From Gnetum montanum (lineage: Eukaryota > Streptophyta > Gnetopsida > Gnetales > Gnetaceae), in contig MNCI01022141.1 in the NCBI GenBank assembly GCA_015680685.1, positions 157,793 to 221,792 on the forward strand: 64,000 bases of DNA, given 5' to 3'. Each line of letters opens with the position of its first letter. The stretch's first letter is position 1. The position numbers and the translations under genes were made by a program. Shown piece after piece: positions 36,651-47,213 of this stretch. The notes under the pieces are model-generated. The model did not search any database, was not told where the DNA came from, and was given only the letters and a program-made list of their open reading frames with translations.

Positions 36651-37140
36651 ATTCCATGTCAAGCAAGAAGGACCACCCCCCTTTCCTAACCACTTTGATT
36701 ATTTTAGGAAAGAATGTCCATAGCTATTTAATGAATTCTGGTGCAACTATTAATGACATGCCTCTTGAGGTATGTAAGGCTTTATGAGCACAAATGATAC
36801 CATAAACGAAAAGTGTTATTCAACTCGATGGATCTAACATACCTGTAGTAGGGTCATTAAAAGGTGTAAAGGTACAACTTAAACAATACTGTACATTTAC
36901 ATGTTATATAGATATCCTAGTAGTTGAGATGTCACCCACTTATGGTATGCTCTTATCTAGGACTTTTGAAGCCAAGTTTGGGGGCTTCTTTGGGTCAGAT
37001 TTCTTGGAATTGTTGATCCCTATCAAAGGAAAATCTGAGTATATGATTATAGCTAGGAAACCCTTTTATAAGAAAGTGGTAATGACTTTCAATCAATAAA
37101 ATAGATTTCTAGGAAATCAAAATACCAATCATTTTGTCGA
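36651..37140 (+). pseudogene. T2 aspartic protease pseudogene
   Basis: PFLTTLIILGKNVHSYLMNS followed by GA and NDMPLEVC matches the T1 protease. The catalytic Asp is Asn in both copies (codon AAT). The flap side MSPTYGMLLSRTF lies near 36930 (plant homologues usually end near LLGRxW/LSRxF). A TGA at 36785 and a TAA near 36811 interrupt it. Confidence 0.7.
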
Positions 37141-37437
37141 AGTGGTTGAGCTAGGACTTGGTGAATATTTTTTGAATGATGATATAAATGAAGCTTTAGG
37201 CATAAACCCTTTTGCATACACATATTCTACTCAATATTATCAAGCTTTTAGGGAGTGTGAGAAGGTGTATGAAGATACTTTTCCATACCACCAACACGAT
37301 GGAAGAACCTTTTTTTCTTGGTGACCCACCATCATTAGGAAATGATAAGGACATAAGTGAGATTCTAATTAATGAAATATTAGAAGATGGACCAAATTTT
37401 GATGACGATCATTGTTACCTTGATCAAAGGGCTAATT
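37141..37437 (+). other. T2 linker between protease and RNase H
   Basis: Acidic linker (open frames 37142-37324 and 37212 onward) aligned with T1 3870-4135; both contain an YEDT-F/L-PYH-like block. There is a frame change near 37300. No domain is recognised. Confidence 0.55.
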
Positions 37438-37872
37438 TTTTAGATTTCACTAACTTAAACATTTGGATACTAAGAGTGGATGGTGCTTCTTCCAAGAAAG
37501 GATGTGGAGCAGGTATAATGCTTATACCTCTTTGCAAAGAACCTATCCTTAAAGCCATCACTTTCACCCAACCTATGACTAACAACATGATCAAATATGA
37601 AGCACTTACACATGAAATCAAGCTAGCTCAATACTACAACTTATCCAAACTTAAGATCTATAGCGACTTCCAACTAATAGTGAACCAAGCCAATGGTATC
37701 TTTGACAATAAAGATGTCACCATGAAAGCATATAAAGCTTACATTCTTGAGATTTTTAAAGAATTTGAATGCATAACCATTGAACATGTACCTAGGGAAG
37801 AAAATTACATTCCTAATGCATTAGCCCAAATGGCCACCACTTTGGATGTCCCTTTTAAGCATAATGCTTGAG
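37438..37872 (+). pseudogene. T2 archaeal-type RNase H domain, upstream of RT
   Basis: The open frame contains all blocks of the Tat second RNase H: WILRVDGASSKKGCGAG, then TNNMIKYEALTHEIKLA, then IYSDFQLIVNQANG, then IEHVPREENYIPNALAQMA. The acidic residues of the VDG and SDxQLxxNQ blocks are kept; the Glu block reads IKYEAL. This domain would help remove RNA from RNA:DNA hybrids. Its place before the reverse transcriptase is unlike element N in the same window, where it follows RT. T1 shows the same order in a shorter form. The domain itself is open, but the surrounding pol is broken. Confidence 0.85.
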
Positions 37873-38185
37873 ATTCAGAAATTATTATTAAAAAAGTGAA
37901 GTCTTATTCTATCCTTGATAATGTCTTTTCTTTTCAAGTGTATGAAGACAATGACTGTGTTTGTAAATTTCTATTTTCTAAAGGAGAATTTAGTGATCAA
38001 GGAGATATATCCAAGGATGTTGTGTTCTTGAGAAAAATATCTCTTGAAATCATAGTTAGGGAAGCCTTATTTGGGACCTACACACTAAGAACGTTGACTT
38101 ATCCAAAAATACTAATTGACAAATGTTAGCTAAAATCGAAAAAATTCAGATTCAAAAGAGAGGAAAAATAATACCCTATCAAAAT
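37873..38185 (+). other. T2 linker between RNase H and RT
   Basis: An open frame at 37896-38129 reads as an acidic linker (SYSILDNVFSFQVYEDNDC...). There is no known domain; it continues into the RT N-terminal region after a TAG. Confidence 0.5.
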
Positions 38186-39720
38186 AGAAGTTTGTTTACA
38201 TCTTGATGAAAGGAAAAACCTATTTGAGTTGTTACATGAGTTTAATGACATTCTGGTTTGGACTTATGAAGACCTTAGAACTTTTAATCCATTAGTAATG
38301 AAACATTCTATTTCCCTTAGGACAGAGAAAAAAGCCATTTAGGCAAAAGCTCAAACCTATGAATCCAAAGATTGATCCTCATGAAATCAACAATTGACAA
38401 ACTCCTAGAATCCAAATAAGACACTCTAGTTGGATCTCAAACTTAGTGCCTGTTCGGAAATGAATTGGGGAGTTAAGGTTATATATTGATTTTCGTAACC
38501 TTAATACTTCTTGCATCAAGGATAATTACCCACTCCTTATGGAGGAGCTATTGCAAATTGTGAATGACATGCAAATGTATTCCTTTTTAGATGGGTATTT
38601 AGGATACAACCAAATTTTAGTAAATAAGAAAGACTAGTACAAGATGGCTTTTACAAAAAAATGGGGAACTTTTCAATTTGCTAAAATGCCCTTTGGCCTC
38701 ATAAATGTTGGCTCTACCTTTCAAAAAACTATGGACAAAACTTTTCAGGGGATAATTAGAAAGTCCATTATTATCTACCTAGATGACCTAATTGTTTTCT
38801 CCAAAGATTGAGGTACATACCTTAGAGACCTTAGAAATATTTTTATGAGATGTAGATGATTTGGCATCACCTTGAATGCAAAGAAATCCATCTTTGGTGT
38901 TCAAAGTGATAAATTTCTAGGTGATATAATGACTAAGAAAGGGATTGTGATTAATCTCGAGCAAGTAAATGCAATTTTAGAAGTACCTCACCCTTTATCC
39001 AAGACTAATCTAAGGGCTTTCTTTGGAAAGATTAACTTTGTTAAACGATTTATCCCTGTCTATGTTGAATTAGTCAAATCATTGAATGATATGCTTAAGA
39101 AAGATAGTAATATGCATTGGAAAAATAATAGAAAGAATTCTTTCCTTGCTATTAAGGAAGCCATTATAGATGCCCCTATCCTAGCTTCTTCTTGGTATGA
39201 CAATGATTTCTACTTATATGTCTTTTCTAGCGATGTTATTGCTGCTGCTATCTTGACCCAAAACATAAATGATCAAGGTGAGAGACCCATAGCTTTCATG
39301 TCTACACCTTTAAAGAATGCATAATTAAAATACTCACCCATAGCGAAGTAATTGTATGCTGTAATAAAAGCCTTGAAGAAATTTTGCTACTACTTGTTAA
39401 ACAAAAAAGTCTTTGTCATTGTTCCTAACCTAGCCACCATTTCTTTAGATAAATTACAATACCCTAGCAGAAAATGTGCTAAATGGGTTATGAAGCTACA
39501 AGAATATGATATTCAATGGAAGGTAGAAAAGTTAGTTAGAGAGACTAATCTTGCTAAGTTGATTGCCAAAGCTTTAACTTCAGAAAATTGCAATGCCCCC
39601 AAAGATAAAGAATCAATTCCTCTTCACATATTATCCATCTATGGGAAAATGATATCCCATTTGCTCCCAATCGATTGTATGATCCATGGTATGGAGATAT
39701 CAAATTTTATTTAACCTTTC
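38186..39720 (+). pseudogene. T2 reverse transcriptase and first RNase H pseudogene
   Basis: Blocks in order: HEFNDILVWTYEDLRTFNP (38230), DFRNLNTSCIKDNYPL (about 38490), YSFLDGYLGYNQI (38579), MAFTKKWGTFQFAKMPFGL (38644) and the catalytic YLDD at 38776-38787. Next come LRAFFGKINFVKRFIP (39010), then the RNase H with FYLYVFSSD (39209), where the first acidic residue is kept, and a decayed YAV-ALKKF block (39355). Stops stand where Gln or Arg is expected (38637 TAG, 38809 TGA, 39322 TAA, 39349 TAA). The enzyme would copy element RNA into DNA; this copy cannot make it. Confidence 0.85.
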
Positions 39721-39839
39721 AACATTATCCCTCAAATTTACCTAGATATAAGAGAAAGCTCTTAATATCAAAATGTTCGAGATTCACTCTAATAAGCAGT
39801 GAATTATTTAGAAATAATTTCTAAGGAATATACCTTAAG

Positions 39840-40927
39840 TGCTTGGATCAAGAACAAGCTAATAATGCTCTAAAAAAACTTCATGAGGAAGGACATATAG
39901 GATACTGCTCGTTAGTTCATAAAATTGTTAGGTTGGTTATTATTGGCTTACTATGATTAATGATGCTCACAACTTGGTTAGAACTGATGTCCAATGTCAA
40001 AAATTTAAGGGTAAAGATCCGAAGAGTAGACCATTTGCCCAATGGGCCTTATATTTTATCGAAGTGATCAATCCTCTATATACTATCCTACACAAATTTA
40101 TTTTGATGACCACTGATTATTGTACACATTGGTTAGAAGTGAAAGCTACTAAAACTGCATCATCTTGTGAGGTCATTTTCTTCTTAGAAAACAATATAAT
40201 CTCTAGGTATGAATATCCTTATGCCTTAGTAGTCGACAATGGGCCCCCCTTCATCTCCATAAAGTTTACAAATTGGGCTAGAGACCATAACATCATTATA
40301 AAGGTGGTAACCAAATATTAGCCATAGGGTAATGGTTTGGCTAAGTCCTCCAATAAAATTATATTAGAAGGAATTAAGAAAATGATAGCCCAAAACCCAC
40401 AAACTTGGCATGAACAACTAAAATGGGCAATTTGGGCCGATGGGATTTGTTATAAAGAATTGATCAAGACTACACCATACGATTTAGTATATGGACAAGA
40501 ACTGATATTGCCAATAAATTTATAGATTCCTACATATCAATTCTTCTTAGACTACTTACCAACTGACTAGCATTTAATATCTCAAACATACAACATTTGG
40601 AATCTAGAGCTTAAAAGGATCAAAGTGATTGAAAATATGTGTAGTCATCAATAGATTGTCAAGAGATGGCTCAATAAGAAATATGCAGCTAAAAGTTTTC
40701 AAGTGGACAACCTGGTCCTTAAGAGATATAGAACATCTAGTCAAATTGGCCCTCAAACTAAGTTTTCTCCTATGCAGTTAGGTCCATTTCAAATTGTAGA
40801 CATCATTGGCCCCAATGTGGACAAAATTGCTAATTTGCAAGGACATAGGTTGCATAGGAATTTTAATTCATTTCATTTGAAGTACTTCTACTTAGGTGCC
40901 CCATGTGGACACCTAGTAGATTCTTAG
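39840..40927 (+). pseudogene. T2 integrase pseudogene
   Basis: A damaged zinc-binding region (about 39880-40010, ends VQCQKFKG) is followed by the catalytic core: MTTDYCTHWLEVKA (40108, first Asp kept) and VVDNGPPFISIKF (40230, second Asp kept). The third catalytic residue, Glu of the QAESSNK-like block, is Lys (AKSSNK, codon at 40343-40345). The tail contains TTPYDLVYGQELILP and then PMQLGPFQIVDIIGPNVDKI (from 40765), and the stop is at 40925-40927. Function in an intact copy: joining element DNA to the host chromosome. Confidence 0.85.
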
Positions 40928-41636
40928 TTGCATGTTTTTTTTCTCTTCACTATGCATTTCATTTGTATATAGTTGCATTTCCATGTTTTAATGGCATTGT
41001 CTCTTTCTTAGCATATTGGTTTGGTTTAATTTATGTTCTTCATATGATTTTAATAATCATTTGTTGCTTGAGTTGCTAGGCATTGGGTCATCATAACACC
41101 ATTGGAAAATTATGTAAGTATAATATAATATATATTATTACTATTATATAAAGTCTACTTTATATATATTATAATGTTATGATTCTTCCCAATTGATTCC
41201 AAGGTTTTAGTTTTATTTGTTATGTTGGATTATGGAGCATGGGATTTAAACTAACTTATCATGTAATCATCATAATTGTGTGAGTGTAGGATATGTGATG
41301 TTGGAGAATGGTTAATCATAATCACTAGGTAACCTTGGAAAACTCCATTTTCCCCTCTCATAAGTCGTAGCCCTTAAGTGTGATGATTCATAGCTATCCT
41401 GTGAACAATAGGATGAAGTGTGTTCATCTCCATTTAAGAACCCTTAGCGACCGACCTAGGGGACCTCCTATGATGTCATCAAATTGTAATTAAAGGCACA
41501 TATATGAGGGTTGAATTGCACCATGGGCAAATTTTAGAAAGAAACGTGTTCTTTGGTAGTGCAGCTAATTGGCAGACTCATGTTGGAATTCCTACCTTAA
41601 GAATGAAGTACATCGGGAGCAAAGTTTACTTTTTAT
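40928..41636 (+). other. T2 3' untranslated region with internal deletion
   Basis: It aligns with T1 4626-5136 plus 22020-22210 and so shows the empty site for element N (CATCTCCATTTAAGAACCC at about 41428). Compared with T1, the purine tract and the left part of the LTR are missing; the break is at about 41627-41637. Confidence 0.75.
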
Positions 41637-42901
41637 GGCCGTTCAGAACATGAGGTGGCAAACAGTTGACGGTGGTTAATGGTGGTTTCTTTTCCTGTGG
41701 CGAATGCACGCGGCCATAAGGAACAAAGCTGTGCCCATCATCAGAAAAGGGGCGTGGAGGGGGAGCAACTTGGGCAGAGCCTCTCTCTGACATTTGCAGT
41801 GACTGTGTGGACGACGTAGGCTGTGTCAGATGCGTTGTGCAACAGCGGACGAACAACGGTGGTCGTGCTCGAGGCTGGCAGGCAAACGAGTGGCATGGGT
41901 GGCGCGAACAGGGCCTCCCTTCCTTTCTTTGAGAAAAAAATGGCAGTCAGATTTGCAGCCCTCTCTCTCTTTATCAGTGGACATTGCAACGACCGAGAAG
42001 CAGACCGCGATGGTCTCAAAGACATGGCTTACGGACCGCGGTGGTCTCTTTTCGTGCACAAAGAGGCTGACAGCAGCAGCCTTCTTTCCTTGTCTTCTGC
42101 GGCAGCTCACGTGGTGGCAGGTGACGTCGAGGTGGCTTGCAGCAGGCAAAGAACAGTAAACATAGGTTTTCTCTCTCTTTTGTGGTTGGGAGGAAACCAA
42201 CGGCAGGCGACGGGGTCTCTTTTTGGTTGGTGCCTGCACCAGAGCCTTCTCTTTCCTCCAATAGCGATGTTTAGAACAAACAGGTGGTGGTTTTCTTTCT
42301 TGCCACAGCAGTTGGCCGTCTCCTGGCGGGATGGCTAACAGCATCAGATCGTAGAGGGCTGAGAAAGCATCGCAGATGGTTTTCTCTCTCTCTTTTCGCC
42401 TACTTTCTTTGGAGAGACATCAGTTTTCGCTACTTTCTTTGGAGAGACATCAGCACCAAACGGTGGTTTTTCAGACGACGATGGTGGCCACATCAATGTG
42501 GCAGGCAACTTCTACAGTTCTGTTTTTTCTCTCTTGTGCACAGAGACTTGAAAATGAGAGGTGACGCTAGCAGTCAGGTTTCTTCCTTCTCCCTCATCCA
42601 GCAGTGGCTACATGCATTGTTGCAACAGCATCCGCAATCCACCGGCAGCGAACAGGCAGCAGCAGCAAAACAAGGAAATTAAAATTTTTTCTGGATTATT
42701 TACTGTACTCTTGAATTGTAAAGACATTCAATTTAAATTCCGATTATTCTTGATTGGTTTAATATTTTAAAACATCACATAGCCCTCTTTAGTTGCGACT
42801 ATTCCTAAGTTTCTGTATCCATGCAAGAGGCACTTTAGGCAATAGTCTCTTAAAATGAGTTTCTCCTGTGTGTTGGTGTATCCAAAATTTACGCATCAAC
42901 A
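41637..42901 (+). repeat. T2 3' LTR, left-truncated, rich in CpG
   Basis: It aligns with 32978-34419 and ends GCATCAACA. It keeps many CG and CNG sites (for example GACGACG, CGGACG, GCTCGAGGC) where the left LTR has TG or CA. Long overlapping open frames on both strands (41823-42338 and 42344-41826) follow from this base composition and have no domain. The sequence TTGTT after the end may be the target duplication; the left partner was not found. Confidence 0.8.
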
Positions 42902-43624
42902 TTGTTATTAATTTCATTGGCTATGTCATAACTTCCACAGTAAGCATTATTTGCAGATGATGAAACAAGTATATGCACATCAACAGAATTTACTTGTTTA
43001 ATGTTACTCTTACCATCACCACAAATCTTAATAGCTCCATTCACAAGCATCTCCGTGATGCTACTTGTATCATTAATTTGAGCACCATGGGCATCATTCA
43101 AGGCCACTAAATGTTGGTTCGTGTTAACATGTTTATTTCTCCTTGTGCTGCATGTGGTGGAACACATTTCTGATCTATCCAAATCAGCTGAGCCACCAGG
43201 ATGATTCCTATAAGAAATTTTTCAAACACTGTCATTATGCATTATTTCTGTGTGAACAACCACAGAAATGCAGCTCTTAGAATCACCATCTTGTTGATTG
43301 CCACAAGCAGAAGAACTAGATTTAATGCTGGAATTCTCAATCCTGCTTGCATCAGATTCCAGTTGTAGTTCATTCCACACGGAATGCAGAGATGTGTCGC
43401 CATAGTTACCGGAAACGGGAAATGGCGCAACGTGACCGCAACGACAACGCAACGGAAACGGCAAACAATCAGGTTGCGGAAAAGGAAACGAGCTTTAAAT
43501 ATAGTTGTAAAATAATTTATTTAAAAAATAAATATTTTTTGAAAAAAAATTAATAAAAAAACAAAAATATATATTAAAAATAATTTTGGTCATTGATAAA
43601 TAAAAATTTTTAAATGAGTACATG

Positions 43625-43760
43625 ACATATTTTTGTTTTTTTTTGAGAAAGTAGTCGAGATTATATTACTGAAAAACGCAAAATATGTTACAAGAGATTA
43701 CAAGTGGGGAGCTATCAGGAATGGCCCCACCAAGAGAAGGGATGATCCCCAGATTAATCA
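43625..43760 (-). mobile_element. Possible LINE 3' end (short, 5'-truncated)
   Basis: The minus strand reads GGTGGGGCCATTCCTGATAG, then CTCCCCACTTGTAATCTC, then a T-rich end with AATATAATCTCGACTAC and an A run (43632-43644). This resembles plant L1-type 3' ends. It is short, so confidence is limited. Confidence 0.4.
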
Positions 43761-43909
43761 ATACATCTCCATAGCTTTCTTTGAAAATCCTTTTTTAATA
43801 ATTGATATTCTAATTTTTCTCCATGCTCTTCTTGCTCTTCAGAAAGCAAATCTTTTTCAGATGACATTGATCCTATATGCCTCTTATAAAAATTCAAAAT
43901 ATTATTTAC

Positions 43910-44249
43910 AAAGAAGATTAAAACAAACCATGCAAAGAAAGGCTTCTCTCTGTAGTGGAAAGCTTTTCATGAGCTTGGTCTTTTGATCTTTTAGAAACAT
44001 TAGTAGGTGATTCAGTTGACATTGTGATGGCTGAGGTCCCAGGCAAATTGGCTTCTTTTCCAGATGGCATATTTTTGGGCATTGCTTTATGGTCCTGAAT
44101 CCCACCAATCCTTGGATGTAGAGATTGACGTTCAGATTTCAACACTGTATGCTTGTTGATCATTTATTTCGTACATAAAAAAGCATATAAGCCTTTTGTC
44201 AAAACACATTTTTCTGTCCAAAAACACATTTTCCATTCACCTGATATAC
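43910..44249 (-). pseudogene. UBP pseudogene exon ending the catalytic domain
   Basis: Acceptor ...ATTGCAG, a short stretch with an in-frame TGA, then QKAYMLFYVRNK and another stop. The +1 frame continues for 80 codons (KHTVLKSERQSLHPRIGGIQ...) as a hydrophilic tail typical of the region after the UBP domain. Confidence 0.75.
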
Positions 44250-44796
44250 CTGCAATCCACATTGAGAATACAAAAGTTATATCTCTATTTCAATGTTACA
44301 TCCATGCTACCCTTGTAAAGACAACTAAGCTTTCCTAAACAAAGAATTTCCAATTTGCATATTAACAAAATGACATTGTCATGTAGAACAAGAATTTCAA
44401 AATAGACCTCACAGGAGTCCCATGATGATTTCTAAAGGAATCACATACACGCAAAATGAACATAAAGCTTAACTAAATGTTGACAAGATATAGGAGAACA
44501 TTATAGATTGTCATTGAATCCTCACACTCCAGGCTCTTTTGTGAATAATATCAAAAGTTTCATAAGTTAATTAGAACAAAATAACAAATGCTTGCCTCAA
44601 TACAGTCCAGTAAACTTCCCGTAATTTTTTATGATGCTATAAAGCAAAAAATATGTTGATCTGAAAGTTTCTGCTTCTTACAATATAGAACTATACTAGT
44701 TTTGAATCTTCACTAGATTCATCATCAAAGGTCTCAAAATGGAAACTAGATTCATCATGATGATAATAACGTTATGTTTGTATGGAAACCCAATAC

Positions 44797-44925
44797 CCGA
44801 TTATCGTCCAGAGCATGCCAATTGCCAGTGGAAGTTCGTATGAAGCAGAAATAATGACCAGATTGTGTGCTATGACCCGCATGAACCAGAACATCATAAA
44901 GTGTATAAATTGCATCTGCTCCCTG
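44797..44925 (-). pseudogene. UBP pseudogene exon with His box
   Basis: Acceptor ...CACATAG, then YTLYDVLVHAGHSTQSGHYF and WHALDDNR, then donor GTATTG. This is the hallmark His box of ubiquitin-specific proteases, complete and in frame for 43 codons. Confidence 0.9.
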
Positions 44926-45031
44926 CTATGTGAGGACATAAAATATAAGCCAAAAAATAAATAAAGCAAGCTCATAAGATTGAAACAAAACGCACTAATG
45001 GTTGTTTGACTTTCAAAGGAAAAATATTTAC

Positions 45032-45338
45032 CTGTTTGGAGCTTAGTTCAGGTCCAATGTATGCCCAAACTCAACTTTTTTATCAATCTTCTTACCAGTG
45101 AATCCATTAAAACGCTTTAGATGTACAGCAAGGATATGTGGAGCCTTGTCTACGGTGAATTGCTTTAAAAAGCCTTAACTTTCCCTTTGCATTGATCACG
45201 TGTGTAAACTTCAAGTTGCTCCACAGCAGTAAATTCAGAAAGTGCCTTCCGCACCAAATCAGAATGCATTATTTGTAAACTTAAATCCAAAATGGGTTTA
45301 TAAGAATTGGAACTATATGAACATTTTGGACAATTGAT
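45032..45338 (-). pseudogene. UBP pseudogene exon with Zn-finger and LKRF block
   Basis: Acceptor ...GTGCAG, then INCPKCSYSSNSYKPILDLS, then FTAVEQLEVYTRDQC, then after a T-run frameshift near 45173 FTVDKAPHILAVHLKRFNGF and KKIDKKVEFG. The donor is AAACAG/GTAAAT. CPxC and one later Cys of the zinc finger are visible; the second pair is partly lost (DQCKGK instead of QCxxCK). Confidence 0.85.
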
Positions 45339-45448
45339 CTGCACACCCAAATTTATTACATTTAGATATTAGCGTAAAACTGAAAATGAATTGCACCGCA
45401 CTGTGACACAATGTAAAAGGTCATGTCAAATGAGACAAATGTGATTAC

Positions 45449-45706
45449 CCGACTCCTAAGGTGACCCCCAAAAATTTTATGCACAAGACTCTTTTCATAA
45501 GCACTTGGTGATTCACTTGCAATCCCTGATGGCAAAGAACATTTCGTGTGCATCTTCCTGTCTTGATACCCGGAAGTTTCTGGACATACATCGCAAATTC
45601 TTTACAAGATGTGCGGAGCCAAAATCATTCCACTTGACGCCAGTGCATTCATCACATGATTTTGAATAGCACACGGTGCACAAAATCCGGATGCACTACC
45701 TTCAAT
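45449..45706 (-). pseudogene. UBP pseudogene exon with QEDAHE and SESP-AYEKSLVH blocks
   Basis: Reads FCAPCAIQNHVMNALASSG, then LRCMSRNFRVSRQEDAHE in a shifted frame, then MHTKCSLPSGIASESPSAYE in another. About eight residues normally found between the last two blocks are missing, and the frame changes there. A TAA interrupts the first block's frame near 45610. The donor side is GTCGG/GTAATC. Confidence 0.8.
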
Positions 45707-46540
45707 ATTTGCAGCACCCAAAATCTCAAATCAGTCAAATACATTGTAATATTATAAGAATCAATGTTGTGCGTGTGTAAAATACTGAACAAATGTAATA
45801 GTGGATATAGGTAAAACTTTGCTACCACAACCAGAAAAGAGGGATCGAAACCAGGCTTAAAAGATCCACAGCACATTGATCTATTATTCATACAAAGTCC
45901 CCCGACAACATTGCAATTACATTAATATTCTTATAAGAAATCGCTCATGACTTATTTGAGATGATGAAGTTTTCACATAGAAGTTATTCAAACTCTCAAT
46001 TGTCGATTATAAATTTATAATATAGGGTCTCTTAAAATGAGGTTGCCACACTGAAAAGAAAAAAAAATCATGGGCAAAATGATTGAAGATGATATAGACA
46101 AATTGCCTATATGTAAGAATGCGAAAAAAATCATTTAGCTGAGTCCATTTTGTTGGGAGAAGGATATGATGATAACGATGAATATACAGAGGCTCATTTT
46201 ACATACAAAATTTTGCAAAATAAAAAAATTTCAAGCTTGCAAGGAACAGTGCATTTAATTCAGATAAGTCTACCACACAACTGAATCATATATACAAGAT
46301 AGTAAATTAGTCAGATTTATTCAACATGTAGTAAATACAAGATCTTAGAAACCCATTTGATTTTTTTAAAAAAGTGGTTAACCAGAATAACTATTGTTTG
46401 GTATTAGCAGCAATCAAAACGTTTTTGAGAATATGCATAGATTAACAAACGAGTATCAATATGAAGCATAAGTGCAATCGAAGACACAGCAAAAGCACAA
46501 TATCAATTAAAATGCAGAAGAACAAGAACACCACTTAGAT

Positions 46541-46657
46541 ATCTTCTTGTGGCGACCACTGATGAAGTACGCAGCCAGAGGCTCCGTATAGATGAGGCAT
46601 TGTAAAACAGAATTCAAAAAGCATGTGTTTCCAAGGTTAACCAAGCCAGCACCCTGG
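46541..46657 (-). pseudogene. UBP pseudogene exon with Cys box
   Basis: Reads [19 protein letters not shown] followed by [10 protein letters not shown]. The nucleophile codon (TGC, minus strand) is 46623-46621. The exon opens after ...TTGCCAG and is undamaged. Confidence 0.85.
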
Positions 46658-47213
46658 CAACCATTAAAGCCACAAGCAGGCGACCATGTTCATGAAAAAA
46701 TCTCGCAGCCAACCAAGTTCCTGGTTTCCCATTACAGTAACCCGTGGCCAACCAATTAATATTATTTTTTTAAGAATTCTCTCATCCTTCGACTAAGAAC
46801 CTCTTCACCTTTTTCATCTTTATGACAGAGCAGTGTCCGAATTCTTGATACAAAGGACTTTTTTAAAAATTTATAGAATCAAACTTACCACGTTATACTT
46901 CATATTCTTATAACATTACGAGGTTATTTTGGAGTTTACGTATTGTTTGTAAGTCAAAGGTTTCAATAAGCTTATTTCTTATATCTTAAGCTTATTTCTT
47001 ATATCTTGGAATGAATATACCGGATCTAAAAGGAAAGCAATAAAGAACTTGACAAAAGAGAACAAGAGCAAAATATACACTTTGCTTATTATTGAAAGTT
47101 TTTTTAAAATTTTTAATAATAATTAATTATTTTATTTTATTTTTATTTTTAATTTTAACTAATTAACAATAAATTAATTGATTATATATTAAACAAAAGG
47201 TCATCACAATGCA

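Larger units (their letters stand above)
42907..46665 (-). pseudogene. Ubiquitin-specific protease (UBP/USP) pseudogene, intron-containing
   Basis: On the minus strand the exons of a plant deubiquitinase are in order: Cys box (46657-46541), Zn/finger region (45706-45449, 45338-45032), His box (44925-44797), the KAYMLFYV end of the catalytic domain (44249-43910) and a probable low-complexity tail (43464-42907). Such enzymes cut ubiquitin from proteins through a Cys-His-Asp/Asn triad; here Cys (GNTCFLN) and His (SGHYF) are still present. The best likeness I know is the UBP23-type subfamily, from the LPSG..SESP.AYEKSLVH segment, which is a recollection and not a search. Frame breaks in at least three exons and an internal deletion disable it. 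Introns are kept, so it is a decayed gene, not a reverse-transcribed copy. T2 ends at its 3' side. Confidence 0.85.

Noticed and set aside
41823-42344. Overlapping open frames of 171 (+) and 172 (-) codons
   Set aside because: They lie inside the CpG-rich T2 LTR. The left LTR shows stops at the same places and no domain is visible; high GC with few T-starting stops explains the length.
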